Source of the DNA: Bacteroidales bacterium
GTDB taxonomy: Bacteria; Bacteroidota; Bacteroidia; Bacteroidales; WCHB1-69
Reading direction: 5' to 3'
Length of the DNA: 36,595 bases
Assembly: GCA_016290715.1 (NCBI GenBank)
Contig: JAEEUY010000094.1
Span: forward strand, 1-36,595
Of this stretch, positions 8,219-17,299 are shown piece after piece (the stretch's first letter is position 1; each line of letters starts with the position of its first letter). A program made the position numbers and the translations under genes. The notes beneath the pieces are model-generated. The model made no database searches. It worked only from the letters and a program-made list of their open reading frames with translations, and had not been told where the DNA came from.

Positions 8219-9544
8219 TTAATTCTCCTCTACCAGCTCGCCTATCAGGGTAGCGGCCGTGCAAGATTTTACTTTTACACGTACATATTCTCCCCTTGTG
8301 TGGGTGGAGCAGGGAAAAACAATCACTTTGTTTTGGCTGTTGCGGCCAAAAAGGTCGTTTGTTGAACGTTTGGAGGTGCCTTCGATGAGTACTTCAAACG
8401 TTTTACCCACATCCTCTTGGTTGCTTTTGAGCGAGAGCTCGCCTTGCAAAGCTATGATCTCTTCCAGCCGTCGCGATTTTACCTCATCAGGAATGTCGTC
8501 GGTAAAGTGGCGGGCGGCAAAAGTATTGTCGCGCCACGAATATTTAAACATATAGGCATAGCTGAATCCCACTTCGCGCATAAGGGAAAGGGTTTCTTGA
8601 TGATTCTCTTCCGTTTCGCCACAAAATCCTGCGATAATGTCGGTAGAGATGGCACAATCGGGGATAAGCTCTTTGATTTTTTGTACCCGTTCCAAATATT
8701 TTTCGCGGGTATATACACGATTCATTCTCTTCAGCATTTCGTTACTTCCTGCTTGAACCGGCAGATGAATGTAGTGACAAACATTGGGGTAGCGGGCAAT
8801 AACTTGCAATAGCTCGTCGGAAATGTCTTTGGGATGTGAGGTGGCGAAGCGTACCCGCAATTGTGGGGAAAGCAGGGCAACTTGTTCCATCAGTTGGGCA
8901 AATGTGGTCGTTTTCCCATCCGCCTGCCAAAGATATGAATTGACATTCTGTCCCAATAAAGTAACCTCTTTGTATCCGTCTTTCAATAACTGTTGGGCTT
9001 CGGCAAGTATTGTTTGTGGAGACCGGCTCCGCTCGCGGCCTCGCGTGTAGGGAACAACACAATAAGAACAGAAATTATTGCACCCACGCATGATAGAAAT
9101 AAAGGCCGAAACGCCATTGGCTGCATACCGAAGAGGAATGATATTTTCGTATGTTTCTGTTTCAGAAAGTGTTACATTGTATGCGGTTTCGCCTTCCGCC
9201 GCCCGCTTTAACAAATCAGGCAGCGTTCGATAAGCATCAGGTCCTGCAATAAAATCCAAAACCTCTTCTTCCTTTAATAGCTGGTCCTTGATTCGTTCGG
9301 CCATACAGCCTAACAAGCCTACAAGCAAACTCGGCTTGCGCTGTTTGTAGGCCGCTATCTCTTTCAAATGTTTCCGGATCCGTTGCTCTGCATTGTCGCG
9401 AATGGAACAAGTGTTAAGCATCCAAACATCCGCTTCTCGAGCATCGGCAGTTACGCTATATTCTGAAGATAAAATGGATGCAATTACTTCACTGTCAGCA
9501 ACATTCATCTGGCATCCAAAAGTTTCAATAAGAAGTTTTTTCAT
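8219..9544 (-). CDS. miaB: tRNA-2-methylthio-N6-dimethylallyladenosine synthase MiaB
   Basis: IETFGCQMNVADSE, MLNTCSIRDNAEQ, radical-SAM IMRGCNNFCSYCVVPYTRGRERSR, C-terminal TRAM domain. Confidence 0.96.
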   Translation of the reverse strand: MKKLLIETFGCQMNVADSEVIASILSSEYSVTADAREADVWMLNTCSIRDNAEQRIRKHLKEIAAYKQRKPSLLVGLLGCMAERIKDQLLKEEEVLDFIAGPDAYRTLPDLLKRAAEGETAYNVTLSETETYENIIPLRYAANGVSAFISIMRGCNNFCSYCVVPYTRGRERSRSPQTILAEAQQLLKDGYKEVTLLGQNVNSYLWQADGKTTTFAQLMEQVALLSPQLRVRFATSHPKDISDELLQVIARYPNVCHYIHLPVQAGSNEMLKRMNRVYTREKYLERVQKIKELIPDCAISTDIIAGFCGETEENHQETLSLMREVGFSYAYMFKYSWRDNTFAARHFTDDIPDEVKSRRLEEIIALQGELSLKSNQEDVGKTFEVLIEGTSKRSTNDLFGRNSQNKVIVFPCSTHTRGEYVRVKVKSCTAATLIGELVEEN

Positions 9545-9697
9545 GGTTATTGCCTTGTGCTATGAAACTATTTTCTGTTATTTTTTCAAGAGGCAAAAAT
9601 AGTCATTTTTTTGTCATTGAAACATCTGTCAAAACAGTGATTTTCTTTCGTTATTTCAAAAAAAATATGGATATTTGCACACTTTTTTATGGGTATT

Positions 9698-11383
9698 ATG
9701 AAAAAACATTTTTGGTTGATTTTTTTACTGTTTGCTTGTTCAATTAGTATAGCGCAAGTTCCAGCAAAATATTGGGTTCAGTTTAGCGATAAGGACGATA
9801 CGCCCTATTCCATTGAACGTCCGGAAGAGTTCTTGTCGCCGTTAGCCATAGAAAAGAGAGCTTATCGGAACATCGCCATCACGGAACAGGATCTGCCTGT
9901 GAATGATACGTATGTTGCTCAAGTGATGGAATTGGATACCACCTTGGTGCTGCTTACGAAATCCAAATGGCTCAATGGCATAACCATCTATTCTGAAGAT
10001 TCGCTTATTGCTGAGAAAATCACTCGTCTTCCTTTTGTTGTTTTGTGTGAGAGAACGGCTAAATTGAAAGAAAAAGAGGATTTCAACTATCCTATTTCCC
10101 AATATTCACCAGCTGCTTCGTCTCCATCTAAAATGGGGTCTCCCAAGTCGTATGACTATGGCTATGCCTATCATCAAATGAATTTGAATCATGCGCAATG
10201 GTTGCATTATTTGGGTGCAAGTGGCGAAGGGATGTTGATGGTGGTATTGGATGCGGGATTTAAAAATGCAGATGAAATACCCCACTTTGAGGCTTTGAGA
10301 AATGAGGGCAGGTTGTTGGGAGTGAAGAATTTTGTATTGCCAGGAAAGTCTGTTTTTACGACAGGTTCCCATGGCACTAATGTGTTGTCGTGTATTGCTT
10401 CTTATATTCCAGGGGAGATGATAGGAAGTGCCCCTAAAGCTTCTTTCTACTTGGGAAAGACAGAGGATGAACGTAGTGAGAATATGGTGGAAGTGGATAA
10501 TTGGGTCGCCGCCGTGGAATGGGCGGATAGTTTGGGTTGTGATGTCCTGAATTCCTCTTTGGGCTACCATGACTTTGATGATAAAACCCAATCCTACAGT
10601 TATAACGACCTCAACGGGCACACTTGTCGTGCTTCTATCGCAGCAGATATTGCCGCTTCCAAGGGAATGTTGGTTTGTGTGAGCGCCGGAAATGAAGGGA
10701 ACAGCAAATGGAAGTATATTACGCCGCCGGCGGATGCCGAAAATGTTCTCACTGTCGGAGCTACCGATATTTATGGTAATCATGCCAACTTCTCCTCTTG
10801 GGGACCTACTTCCGATGGCCGGGTAAAACCGGATGCCAATGCCGTCGGCTCAAAAACGTACGTGGCAGATATAAGCGGACAAACGATCTATTCCTACGGA
10901 ACCTCTTTTTCCTCTCCTTTGCTGTCGGGAATGGTGGCCTGCTTGTGGCAACTTTTCCCCGAAAAATCAAATTTGGATGTTATCAAGGCACTGAGAATAA
11001 GCGGAAGTGGCTTTTTCAAACCTACCGAATATGGCGGCTACGGAATTCCTGATTTCTTGTTTGCGTATAATATTTTAAATCAACAAAACAGTCCTTGTCC
11101 CGTTGCTCTTCTTACCCCGCAATCAGTAACGAATAAATCATCTGTAGTGGTCTATTTTTGGTCTGAAAATACTGAAAATATTTTTACTATTGAGACATCG
11201 CTTCCCTCTTCCAATGGAAATGTGATCAGAAAAACCTATAAGGTGTCTTCCGATTTCGGTAAAATAAAAATCAAGTTGCCGAAATTGAGCAAGAATAGTC
11301 CGCGTGATATTGTCGATGTCAAAGTTATTGACCAGATTTCGCACACAAGTAGCGATTGTATTATTGGTCTTGAAAGAAAATAA
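9698..11383 (+). CDS. Secreted S8 (subtilisin-like) serine peptidase
   Basis: Signal peptide MKKHFWLIFLLFACSISIAQ (ATG 9689 also possible); Bacteroidetes propeptide (YWVQFSDKDDTPYSIERPEEFLSPLAIEKRAYRNIAITEQDLPVN); catalytic blocks VVLDAGF, GSHGTNV, GTSFSSPLLSG. Confidence 0.92.
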   Translation: MKKHFWLIFLLFACSISIAQVPAKYWVQFSDKDDTPYSIERPEEFLSPLAIEKRAYRNIAITEQDLPVNDTYVAQVMELDTTLVLLTKSKWLNGITIYSEDSLIAEKITRLPFVVLCERTAKLKEKEDFNYPISQYSPAASSPSKMGSPKSYDYGYAYHQMNLNHAQWLHYLGASGEGMLMVVLDAGFKNADEIPHFEALRNEGRLLGVKNFVLPGKSVFTTGSHGTNVLSCIASYIPGEMIGSAPKASFYLGKTEDERSENMVEVDNWVAAVEWADSLGCDVLNSSLGYHDFDDKTQSYSYNDLNGHTCRASIAADIAASKGMLVCVSAGNEGNSKWKYITPPADAENVLTVGATDIYGNHANFSSWGPTSDGRVKPDANAVGSKTYVADISGQTIYSYGTSFSSPLLSGMVACLWQLFPEKSNLDVIKALRISGSGFFKPTEYGGYGIPDFLFAYNILNQQNSPCPVALLTPQSVTNKSSVVVYFWSENTENIFTIETSLPSSNGNVIRKTYKVSSDFGKIKIKLPKLSKNSPRDIVDVKVIDQISHTSSDCIIGLERK

Positions 11384-11403
11384 ATATTGATAATTAATCT
11401 GTT

Positions 11404-12876
11404 ATGAAAAAATATATTCTTCTTGTTTTATCCGTCCTCATTTTTGGGCAGTTTGCGGCAAAGGCGCAATTTTCTGCTTTAATCAACCAGAATGCTTATG
11501 CTACCCAGAAAATGGAGAGTTATATAGAATTTATGTTTTTGATTGATGGTAAAACGACACAGTATCACCCCAATGAAAAAGGTCGTTATGTTTCAGAGAT
11601 CGAAATCAAAGTTGACATTGCAGATAAAACAAACGATAGTATTGTACAACGGTTGCACTATATTTTGTTGAGCGATGAGTTTGAAGATACGTTGCGTACG
11701 AATAAAGCCTATTTTAGTGATATTAAGAATGTTAAAGTTCCTTGTGGCGATTATTACCTTTACTATACTTTAATTGATATTTACCAAAAGGATACCATTA
11801 ATTATATTGATTTTGTGTCGGTGCAATTTGATGATACAAAAGTGTCCATGTCGAAAATCTCTTTGTGGCGGACCATGGATAAAAGTGGGGAACATGGGTT
11901 CTTCTCAAAATATGGTTATGGAGTCACCCCGCTTTTCCAACAATATGCCCCGCAATCGGTATATGCGCTGCCTTTTACTGTTGAAATTTATAATACGGAA
12001 AAAATCGTGGGAAAAGGGGAAAAATTGATTATTAAAAGCTCTATTACTCCTGCTGAAGTATATCGCACGGCAAAGCAAGAAAATATTGTGTATAAGGATG
12101 TTGTATCTAATAGTGCCTTGCTCTTTATGCATCAATTCAATATTTTTCACCTTGCTTCAGGAAACTATTATCTTGTAGTGGAAGTGCTGGATAAAGACTC
12201 TGTGTTGTTACAGCAGGAAAGCGTTTTCTTTCAAAGAAGTAATCCGTCGGTGAAGTTGGATTTAAAGAATTATGACGATGTGGTGATTGAGAAAACTTTC
12301 GTGGAAGAGATGACCGACCTGAAACAGCTACAAGAAGATGTTGCTTCGTTATACCCCATTGGCAGCCGTCAGGAACAGGAGTTCTTCTTGCAGAGAATGA
12401 AAAAGGTTCCTTTGGACCAGCTGCAGCGTTATTTTTATAGTTTCTGGATGAAACGGAATCCTTCCGACCCCGAAGGCGCGTGGAATGAGTATAAGGAAAA
12501 GTTGGCATACGTGCAGGCTCATTATGGCAGTACCGTTATCAAAGGCTATCGCACTGATCGTGGCCGTGTCTATTTGCGCTATGGCGCACCTACGCACATT
12601 ACTTCCGAACCTTTTGACCCTGCTTCCTATCCATACGAAATATGGCATTATTATGTGATTGATAAACAGACTAATGTGAAATTTATTTTCTATAATAGAG
12701 ATTTAATCTCCAATAATTACGAACTCCTGCATTCCGATTTGATAGGGGAAACACAAGATCCTGCTTGGCAAGTGAAACTGGTGCGCAGAATTAACCCGAT
12801 TTATAACCCCGATATTACAACACCTGAAGAATATTGGGGAGGAAATGCACGTGATCAATATCGCTACAACGAATAA
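11404..12876 (+). CDS. GWxTD domain-containing secreted protein
   Basis: Signal peptide plus C-terminal block GYRTDRGRVYLRYGAPTHITSEPFDPASYPYEIWHYY and FWMKRNPSDPEGAWNEY, characteristic of the GWxTD domain family. Confidence 0.82.
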   Translation: MKKYILLVLSVLIFGQFAAKAQFSALINQNAYATQKMESYIEFMFLIDGKTTQYHPNEKGRYVSEIEIKVDIADKTNDSIVQRLHYILLSDEFEDTLRTNKAYFSDIKNVKVPCGDYYLYYTLIDIYQKDTINYIDFVSVQFDDTKVSMSKISLWRTMDKSGEHGFFSKYGYGVTPLFQQYAPQSVYALPFTVEIYNTEKIVGKGEKLIIKSSITPAEVYRTAKQENIVYKDVVSNSALLFMHQFNIFHLASGNYYLVVEVLDKDSVLLQQESVFFQRSNPSVKLDLKNYDDVVIEKTFVEEMTDLKQLQEDVASLYPIGSRQEQEFFLQRMKKVPLDQLQRYFYSFWMKRNPSDPEGAWNEYKEKLAYVQAHYGSTVIKGYRTDRGRVYLRYGAPTHITSEPFDPASYPYEIWHYYVIDKQTNVKFIFYNRDLISNNYELLHSDLIGETQDPAWQVKLVRRINPIYNPDITTPEEYWGGNARDQYRYNE

Positions 12877-13466
12877 TGAAACGCCTTTTGGACATCATCA
12901 TTTGCTTTATCGCCAGCCTTTTGTTAGCGCCGGTGTGGATTATCTTGCCTTTGCTGATTGTCATTGACTCGGAAGGCAATCCCTTTTATGTCCAAAAACG
13001 CGTCGGAAAAGATAGCAAGGATTTCAATTTGCTGAAATTTAGAACAATGTATGCCGGCACCGACAAAAAAGGTTTGCTTACCGTGGGCGATAACGACCGG
13101 CGTATAACACGTATCGGCTACTTCCTGCGCAAATACAAATTGGATGAATTGCCCCAACTCTTTAATATTATTAAAGGGGATATGAGCATCGTCGGTCCGC
13201 GTCCGGAAGTGAGAAAGTATGTGCAACTCTACAATGAGCATCAACGCAACGTGCTGAAAGTCCGCCCCGGCCTAACCGATTATGCCTCCATAGAGTATAT
13301 TGCTGAAAGTGAGTTGCTGGCGCAAAGTGATGACCCTGAATACACTTATATTCAGGATATTATGCCTAAGAAAATAGAATTGAATCTGAAATATATCGAA
13401 AATCAGTCTCTCCGGTTGGATTTTGAATTAATTGTTAAAACTTTGTTAAAAATTATTGGAAAATAG
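12876..13466 (+). CDS. Monotopic sugar (phosphoglycosyl) transferase, PglC/WcaJ catalytic-domain type
   Basis: KRLLDIIICFIASLLLAPVWI...FYVQKRVGKDSKDFNLLKFRTMY ... FLRKYKLDELPQLFNIIKGDMSIVGPRPE ... VRPGLTDYAS; 196 aa with one N-terminal hydrophobic segment. Confidence 0.93.
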   Translation: MKRLLDIIICFIASLLLAPVWIILPLLIVIDSEGNPFYVQKRVGKDSKDFNLLKFRTMYAGTDKKGLLTVGDNDRRITRIGYFLRKYKLDELPQLFNIIKGDMSIVGPRPEVRKYVQLYNEHQRNVLKVRPGLTDYASIEYIAESELLAQSDDPEYTYIQDIMPKKIELNLKYIENQSLRLDFELIVKTLLKIIGK

Positions 13467-14122
13467 TGCAGAAAAAGTGTTTTATTTCGTTGGATAAATA
13501 TACTACTGTGGTTGTTGCCAATGGTGAAATGCCTACACATCCGCTGGCTATGGATGCCTTAAAAAATGCCCAAAATATTGTGTGTTGCGATGGCGCGTTC
13601 CATTCATTGCGGAAGTTGGGTATATTGCCGACCGTTATTGTTGGCGACGGTGATTCCCTCTCCCAAGAGGATATTCGAAATTTTGCACATCTGTACGTGC
13701 CCGACAAAAGTACTGAGTACAACGATTTGACCAAGGCTTTTCATATTTGCCGCAAAAACTGCTGGAAAGAGGTGGTGGTATTGGGTGCCACAGGATTGCG
13801 GGAAGATCATGCCTTGGCCAACTTGAGCATTTTGATGAATCTTGAGGAAGGGTTTCATGTGGTGGCTGTGAGCAATTACGGGGTCTTCACGCCAATTGCC
13901 AGAACTACTATTTTTGATAGTTTTGAAGGTCAACCCGTGTCGGTGTTCAGCTTTACTCCTGAAACGGAAATTACCTTCAAGGGTCTGCAATACCCTGTGC
14001 AAAACCGCCAATTCAAGCATTTTTGGGAGGGGTCTCTTAATGTTTCTTTGGGAGAATATTTTACTGTTTCTTTTGATGATGGGAAATTGTTAGTTTATCA
14101 AGCATTTAAAAATCAGATATGA
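13466..14122 (+). CDS. Thiamine pyrophosphokinase
   Basis: VVANGEMP, VCCDGAFHSLRKLGILPTVIVGDGDSLS, KSTEYNDLTKAF, VVLGATGLREDHALANLSIL. GTG start overlapping the upstream TAG. Confidence 0.92.
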   Translation: MQKKCFISLDKYTTVVVANGEMPTHPLAMDALKNAQNIVCCDGAFHSLRKLGILPTVIVGDGDSLSQEDIRNFAHLYVPDKSTEYNDLTKAFHICRKNCWKEVVVLGATGLREDHALANLSILMNLEEGFHVVAVSNYGVFTPIARTTIFDSFEGQPVSVFSFTPETEITFKGLQYPVQNRQFKHFWEGSLNVSLGEYFTVSFDDGKLLVYQAFKNQI

Positions 14123-14751
14123 TAAAAAATATTATTTTTGATTTGGGTGGAGTAATCTATGATATTCGTTATCAGAATATTGTGGAAAAATTTGCCTCAT
14201 ACGGTATTCCTGATTTTGAAACCTATTACACACAAGCCAATCAAACGGATGTGATTGATCTCTTTGAAGAAGGGAAAATTCCGGTTGAGGATTTTCGTGC
14301 TTATATCCGCTCGCTTTCACCAATCCCGTTGACTGATTATCAAATTGATACAGCGTGGAATGCAATCTTGATTGATGTGCCTTCCGCCCGTGTGGAGATG
14401 CTCTGGAATCTGAAAAAATATTTTCATCTTTTTCTGTTTAGCAATACCAACCAGTTGAATTATGACCAATTTATGACGGATTTGCAGCATAAATTCGGGT
14501 ATGATATTTTTAGTGAGTTGTTTGAAAAAGATTATTTCTCGCATCATATTCATTATAGAAAACCTTGTGAAGAGGCTTTCCGTTATGTCTTGAATGCGCA
14601 AAACCTGATTCCAGAGGAAACACTCTTTATTGATGATACGATTCGCCATATTGAAGGCGCTAAAAAAGTGGGTTTGAATGTGTATCATTTACAAAAAGGG
14701 GAAGATATCTTGGAAAAACGCTGGGCGGCGGCTTTTCATCTGCTGACATAA
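14119..14751 (+). CDS. HAD-superfamily hydrolase (HAD-IA, YihX-like)
   Basis: IIFDLGGVIYDI, LFLFSNTNQLN, ETLFIDDTIRHIEGAKKVGLNVYHL. Start overlaps the upstream stop (ATGA). Confidence 0.9.
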   Translation: MIKNIIFDLGGVIYDIRYQNIVEKFASYGIPDFETYYTQANQTDVIDLFEEGKIPVEDFRAYIRSLSPIPLTDYQIDTAWNAILIDVPSARVEMLWNLKKYFHLFLFSNTNQLNYDQFMTDLQHKFGYDIFSELFEKDYFSHHIHYRKPCEEAFRYVLNAQNLIPEETLFIDDTIRHIEGAKKVGLNVYHLQKGEDILEKRWAAAFHLLT

Positions 14752-14852
14752 TGACAGAAATATTTTTTTTGGCAAAGTATTTGTATCTAAAAGGAACGGC
14801 TTGACAGCATGAAATATTAAATTGATTGTATATAATTGAAAACTAAAATATT

Positions 14853-15509
14853 ATGAGTGAAAAGGAAAATGCATCGACTCTTTCTGAAGAGCAATTAGAC
14901 GAGCAAAAAACGCCACAAACTGACAATGTGTCTAAAGAAGAATCTTCTTTGGAGGAAGAAAATGCGCAATCTGCTGCTGAAAAAACAGAAAAAAAAGCAG
15001 AAAAGGAGGAGGGAAAATCATTCTTCAACAGAAAAAATAGAAAAGAAGAGAAGGCAAAAGAGGAGATTGAAAAATTGGAAAAACAGAATAAGGAGTTGAA
15101 AGACAAATTCTTATTGTTGTATTCTGAATTTGACAATTATAAAAAACGTACTAATAAAGAGAAGTTGGAATTGTTATCTACGGCATCTGAAAAAGTGATT
15201 TTGGAGCTGTTGCCGATTGTGGATGATTTTGAGAGGGCGATTGCCGCCAATGAGAAAGTAGAGAATATTCAAGTGGTAAAAGATGGTTTTAACTTGATAT
15301 ATAATAAGTTATGTCAAATGTTGAAACGTATGGATGTGCAAGAGATAGCTGCTTTGGGTGAAGATTTTAACACAGATTATCATGAAGCGATTACCCATTT
15401 CCCTGCACAAAAGGAAGAAGATAAAGGGAAAGTGATTGACGTTACACAAAAGGGATACAAATTAAAGGATAAGGTGATCCGTTATTCAAAAGTTGTTGTC
15501 GGACAGTAA
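14853..15509 (+). CDS. grpE: Nucleotide exchange factor GrpE
   Basis: KFLLLYSEFDNYKKRTNKEK ... LLPIVDDFERAIAANEKVENIQVVKDGFNLIYNKL ... FNTDYHEAITHFPAQKEEDKGKVIDVTQKGYKLKDKVIRYSKVVV; adjacent to dnaJ. Confidence 0.95.
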   Translation: MSEKENASTLSEEQLDEQKTPQTDNVSKEESSLEEENAQSAAEKTEKKAEKEEGKSFFNRKNRKEEKAKEEIEKLEKQNKELKDKFLLLYSEFDNYKKRTNKEKLELLSTASEKVILELLPIVDDFERAIAANEKVENIQVVKDGFNLIYNKLCQMLKRMDVQEIAALGEDFNTDYHEAITHFPAQKEEDKGKVIDVTQKGYKLKDKVIRYSKVVVGQ

Positions 15510-15527
15510 AATAGGAGGGGATTGAAT

Positions 15528-16694
15528 ATGACAAAAAGAGACTATTATGAAATATTAGGCGTAACCAAAGATTCTACGCCAGACGAGATAAAAAGGGCTT
15601 ATCGTAAAAAGGCGATGGAGTTTCATCCTGACCGTAATCCGGGAAACAAGGAAGCGGAAGAGAAATTTAAGGAGGCGGCTGAGGCGTATGATGTATTGAG
15701 CAATCCGGATAAAAAGGCTCGTTATGACCAATTCGGTCATGAGGGTTTGAAAGGGGCCGCGGGCGGCGGTGGCTTTGATGCCAACGATTTAAGTTCTATA
15801 TTTGAACATTTTGGCAATATTTTTGGGGGTAGTTTTGGCGGCGGTTTTAGCGAGTTTTTCGGCGGCGGTTTTGGCGGCGGCAGGGGCCAAAAAGCCAAAC
15901 GCCGTGGTCAGGATATTCGCGTGAATGTGAAACTGACGCTTGAGGAAATTTCTAAAGGAACCACCAAAAAATTGAAAATACCCAAACAAGTAGTCTGCCA
16001 TACTTGCGGAGGAACGGGTGCCAAAGATAAAAATTCAATTATTACTTGCTCTACGTGCCACGGTACAGGACAAATTATTCAACAACAAAGAAGCATGTTC
16101 GGAATCATCCAACAGGCAACCGTTTGTCCACAATGTCATGGTACGGGAGAAATGATTAAAGACAAGTGCCCTGATTGCCGTGGAACGGGTACTGTTCGGG
16201 GAGAGGAAATTGTGGATATTAAAATTCCAGCAGGTGTTATGCAGGGAATGCAACTTCGCGAGCGCGGAAAAGGTAGCGCTGCCCAAAATGGTGGGGTGAA
16301 CGGCGATTTGTTGGTCGTTATCAACGAACTGGAACATCCTCTATTTGAACGGGATGGAAATAATCTCTACCTGAATTACTACATCTCTTTCCCTCAAGCA
16401 GCTCTCGGTGCTGAAGTGGAAATCCCGCTCTTGGAAGGAAAAGCAAAAGTGAAACTTCCCGCTGGAACCCAAAGCGGACAAGTACTGCGTTTACAAGGAA
16501 AAGGCCTCCCGGAAATCAATAGTTACAATGTGGGTGATTTGATTGTAAATGTCAATGTGTGGACACCTAAAACACTCTCGAAAGAGGAAAAAGCCACGAT
16601 TGAAAAATTGATGAATTCAGAGAATTTTCAACCGAAACCCGGCAAAAATGAAAAAAGTTTCTTTTCGAAAGTAAAACAATTTTTTGACAATTAG
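15528..16694 (+). CDS. dnaJ: Molecular chaperone DnaJ
   Basis: J domain with HPD, G/F-rich region, CxxCxGxG zinc repeats, C-terminal substrate-binding region. ATG 15528 preferred over TTG 15522. Confidence 0.98.
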   Translation: MTKRDYYEILGVTKDSTPDEIKRAYRKKAMEFHPDRNPGNKEAEEKFKEAAEAYDVLSNPDKKARYDQFGHEGLKGAAGGGGFDANDLSSIFEHFGNIFGGSFGGGFSEFFGGGFGGGRGQKAKRRGQDIRVNVKLTLEEISKGTTKKLKIPKQVVCHTCGGTGAKDKNSIITCSTCHGTGQIIQQQRSMFGIIQQATVCPQCHGTGEMIKDKCPDCRGTGTVRGEEIVDIKIPAGVMQGMQLRERGKGSAAQNGGVNGDLLVVINELEHPLFERDGNNLYLNYYISFPQAALGAEVEIPLLEGKAKVKLPAGTQSGQVLRLQGKGLPEINSYNVGDLIVNVNVWTPKTLSKEEKATIEKLMNSENFQPKPGKNEKSFFSKVKQFFDN

Positions 16695-16708
16695 TCATCC
16701 CAAATAAT

Positions 16709-17299
16709 CTATTGAACTGCCTTTTCAAGCATTTCCCATAGAAGTTTAGTGGGTAGTCCCATGACGTTATAATAGGAACCTTCAATATAGTCAATCCCTA
16801 CATAGCCAATCCATTCTTGTACACCATACGCCCCCGCTTTGTCTAAAGGAGCGTATTGGTTGACATAGTAATGGATCTCTTCGTCAGAAATCGTTCTGAA
16901 TTTGACCGTGGTGTTTCTATGGGCAGTTTGAAACCCTTTGGGCGACAATACCGTAACACCGCTCATAACCGTGTGCTCCTCTCCCGAAAGGTTTTGTAAC
17001 ATTGTGACGGCCTCTTCTTTGGATTTTGGTTTGCCCAATATTTGGTTATGAAGTACCACAATCGTGTCGCAAGCGATGAAAATGCTATTATCTGGATATT
17101 TATCTTGTTGAATAGTAGATAGTTTTAAATGGGATAGGTATTCAACGATTTCTTCAGGTTGCAGTCCTGCGGGATATACTTCCGGGACATGGGTGGAGAG
17201 TATTTCAAAATGAATACCCATACCCTGGAGAAGTTCCTTTCTGCGTGGGGATTGGGAGGCAAGATAGAGATGGAAATTTTGTAATTTATCTAATAACAT
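16709..17299 (-). CDS. maf: Maf-like nucleotide pyrophosphatase
   Basis: LYLASQSPRRKELLQGMGIHFEIL, FIACDTIVVLHNQILGKPKSKEEAVTMLQNLSGEEHTVMSGV, DKAGAYGVQEWIGYVGIDYIEGSYYNVMGLP. Confidence 0.96.
   Translation of the reverse strand: MLLDKLQNFHLYLASQSPRRKELLQGMGIHFEILSTHVPEVYPAGLQPEEIVEYLSHLKLSTIQQDKYPDNSIFIACDTIVVLHNQILGKPKSKEEAVTMLQNLSGEEHTVMSGVTVLSPKGFQTAHRNTTVKFRTISDEEIHYYVNQYAPLDKAGAYGVQEWIGYVGIDYIEGSYYNVMGLPTKLLWEMLEKAVQ

Noticed and set aside
10106-10783. 225-aa minus-strand ORF
   Set aside because: Antisense to the S8 peptidase catalytic domain; composition is that of a reversed coding strand.
14801-14836. TTGACA...TATAAT resembling a sigma-70 promoter before grpE
   Set aside because: Spacer is 24 bp, too long, and this clade uses TTTG-N19-TAnnTTTG type promoters.
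15750-15900. GGC-rich repetitive DNA
   Set aside because: Explained by the Gly/Phe-rich linker of DnaJ.
16000-16200. Repeated cysteine-coding motifs
   Set aside because: Normal CxxCxGxG zinc-binding repeats of DnaJ.
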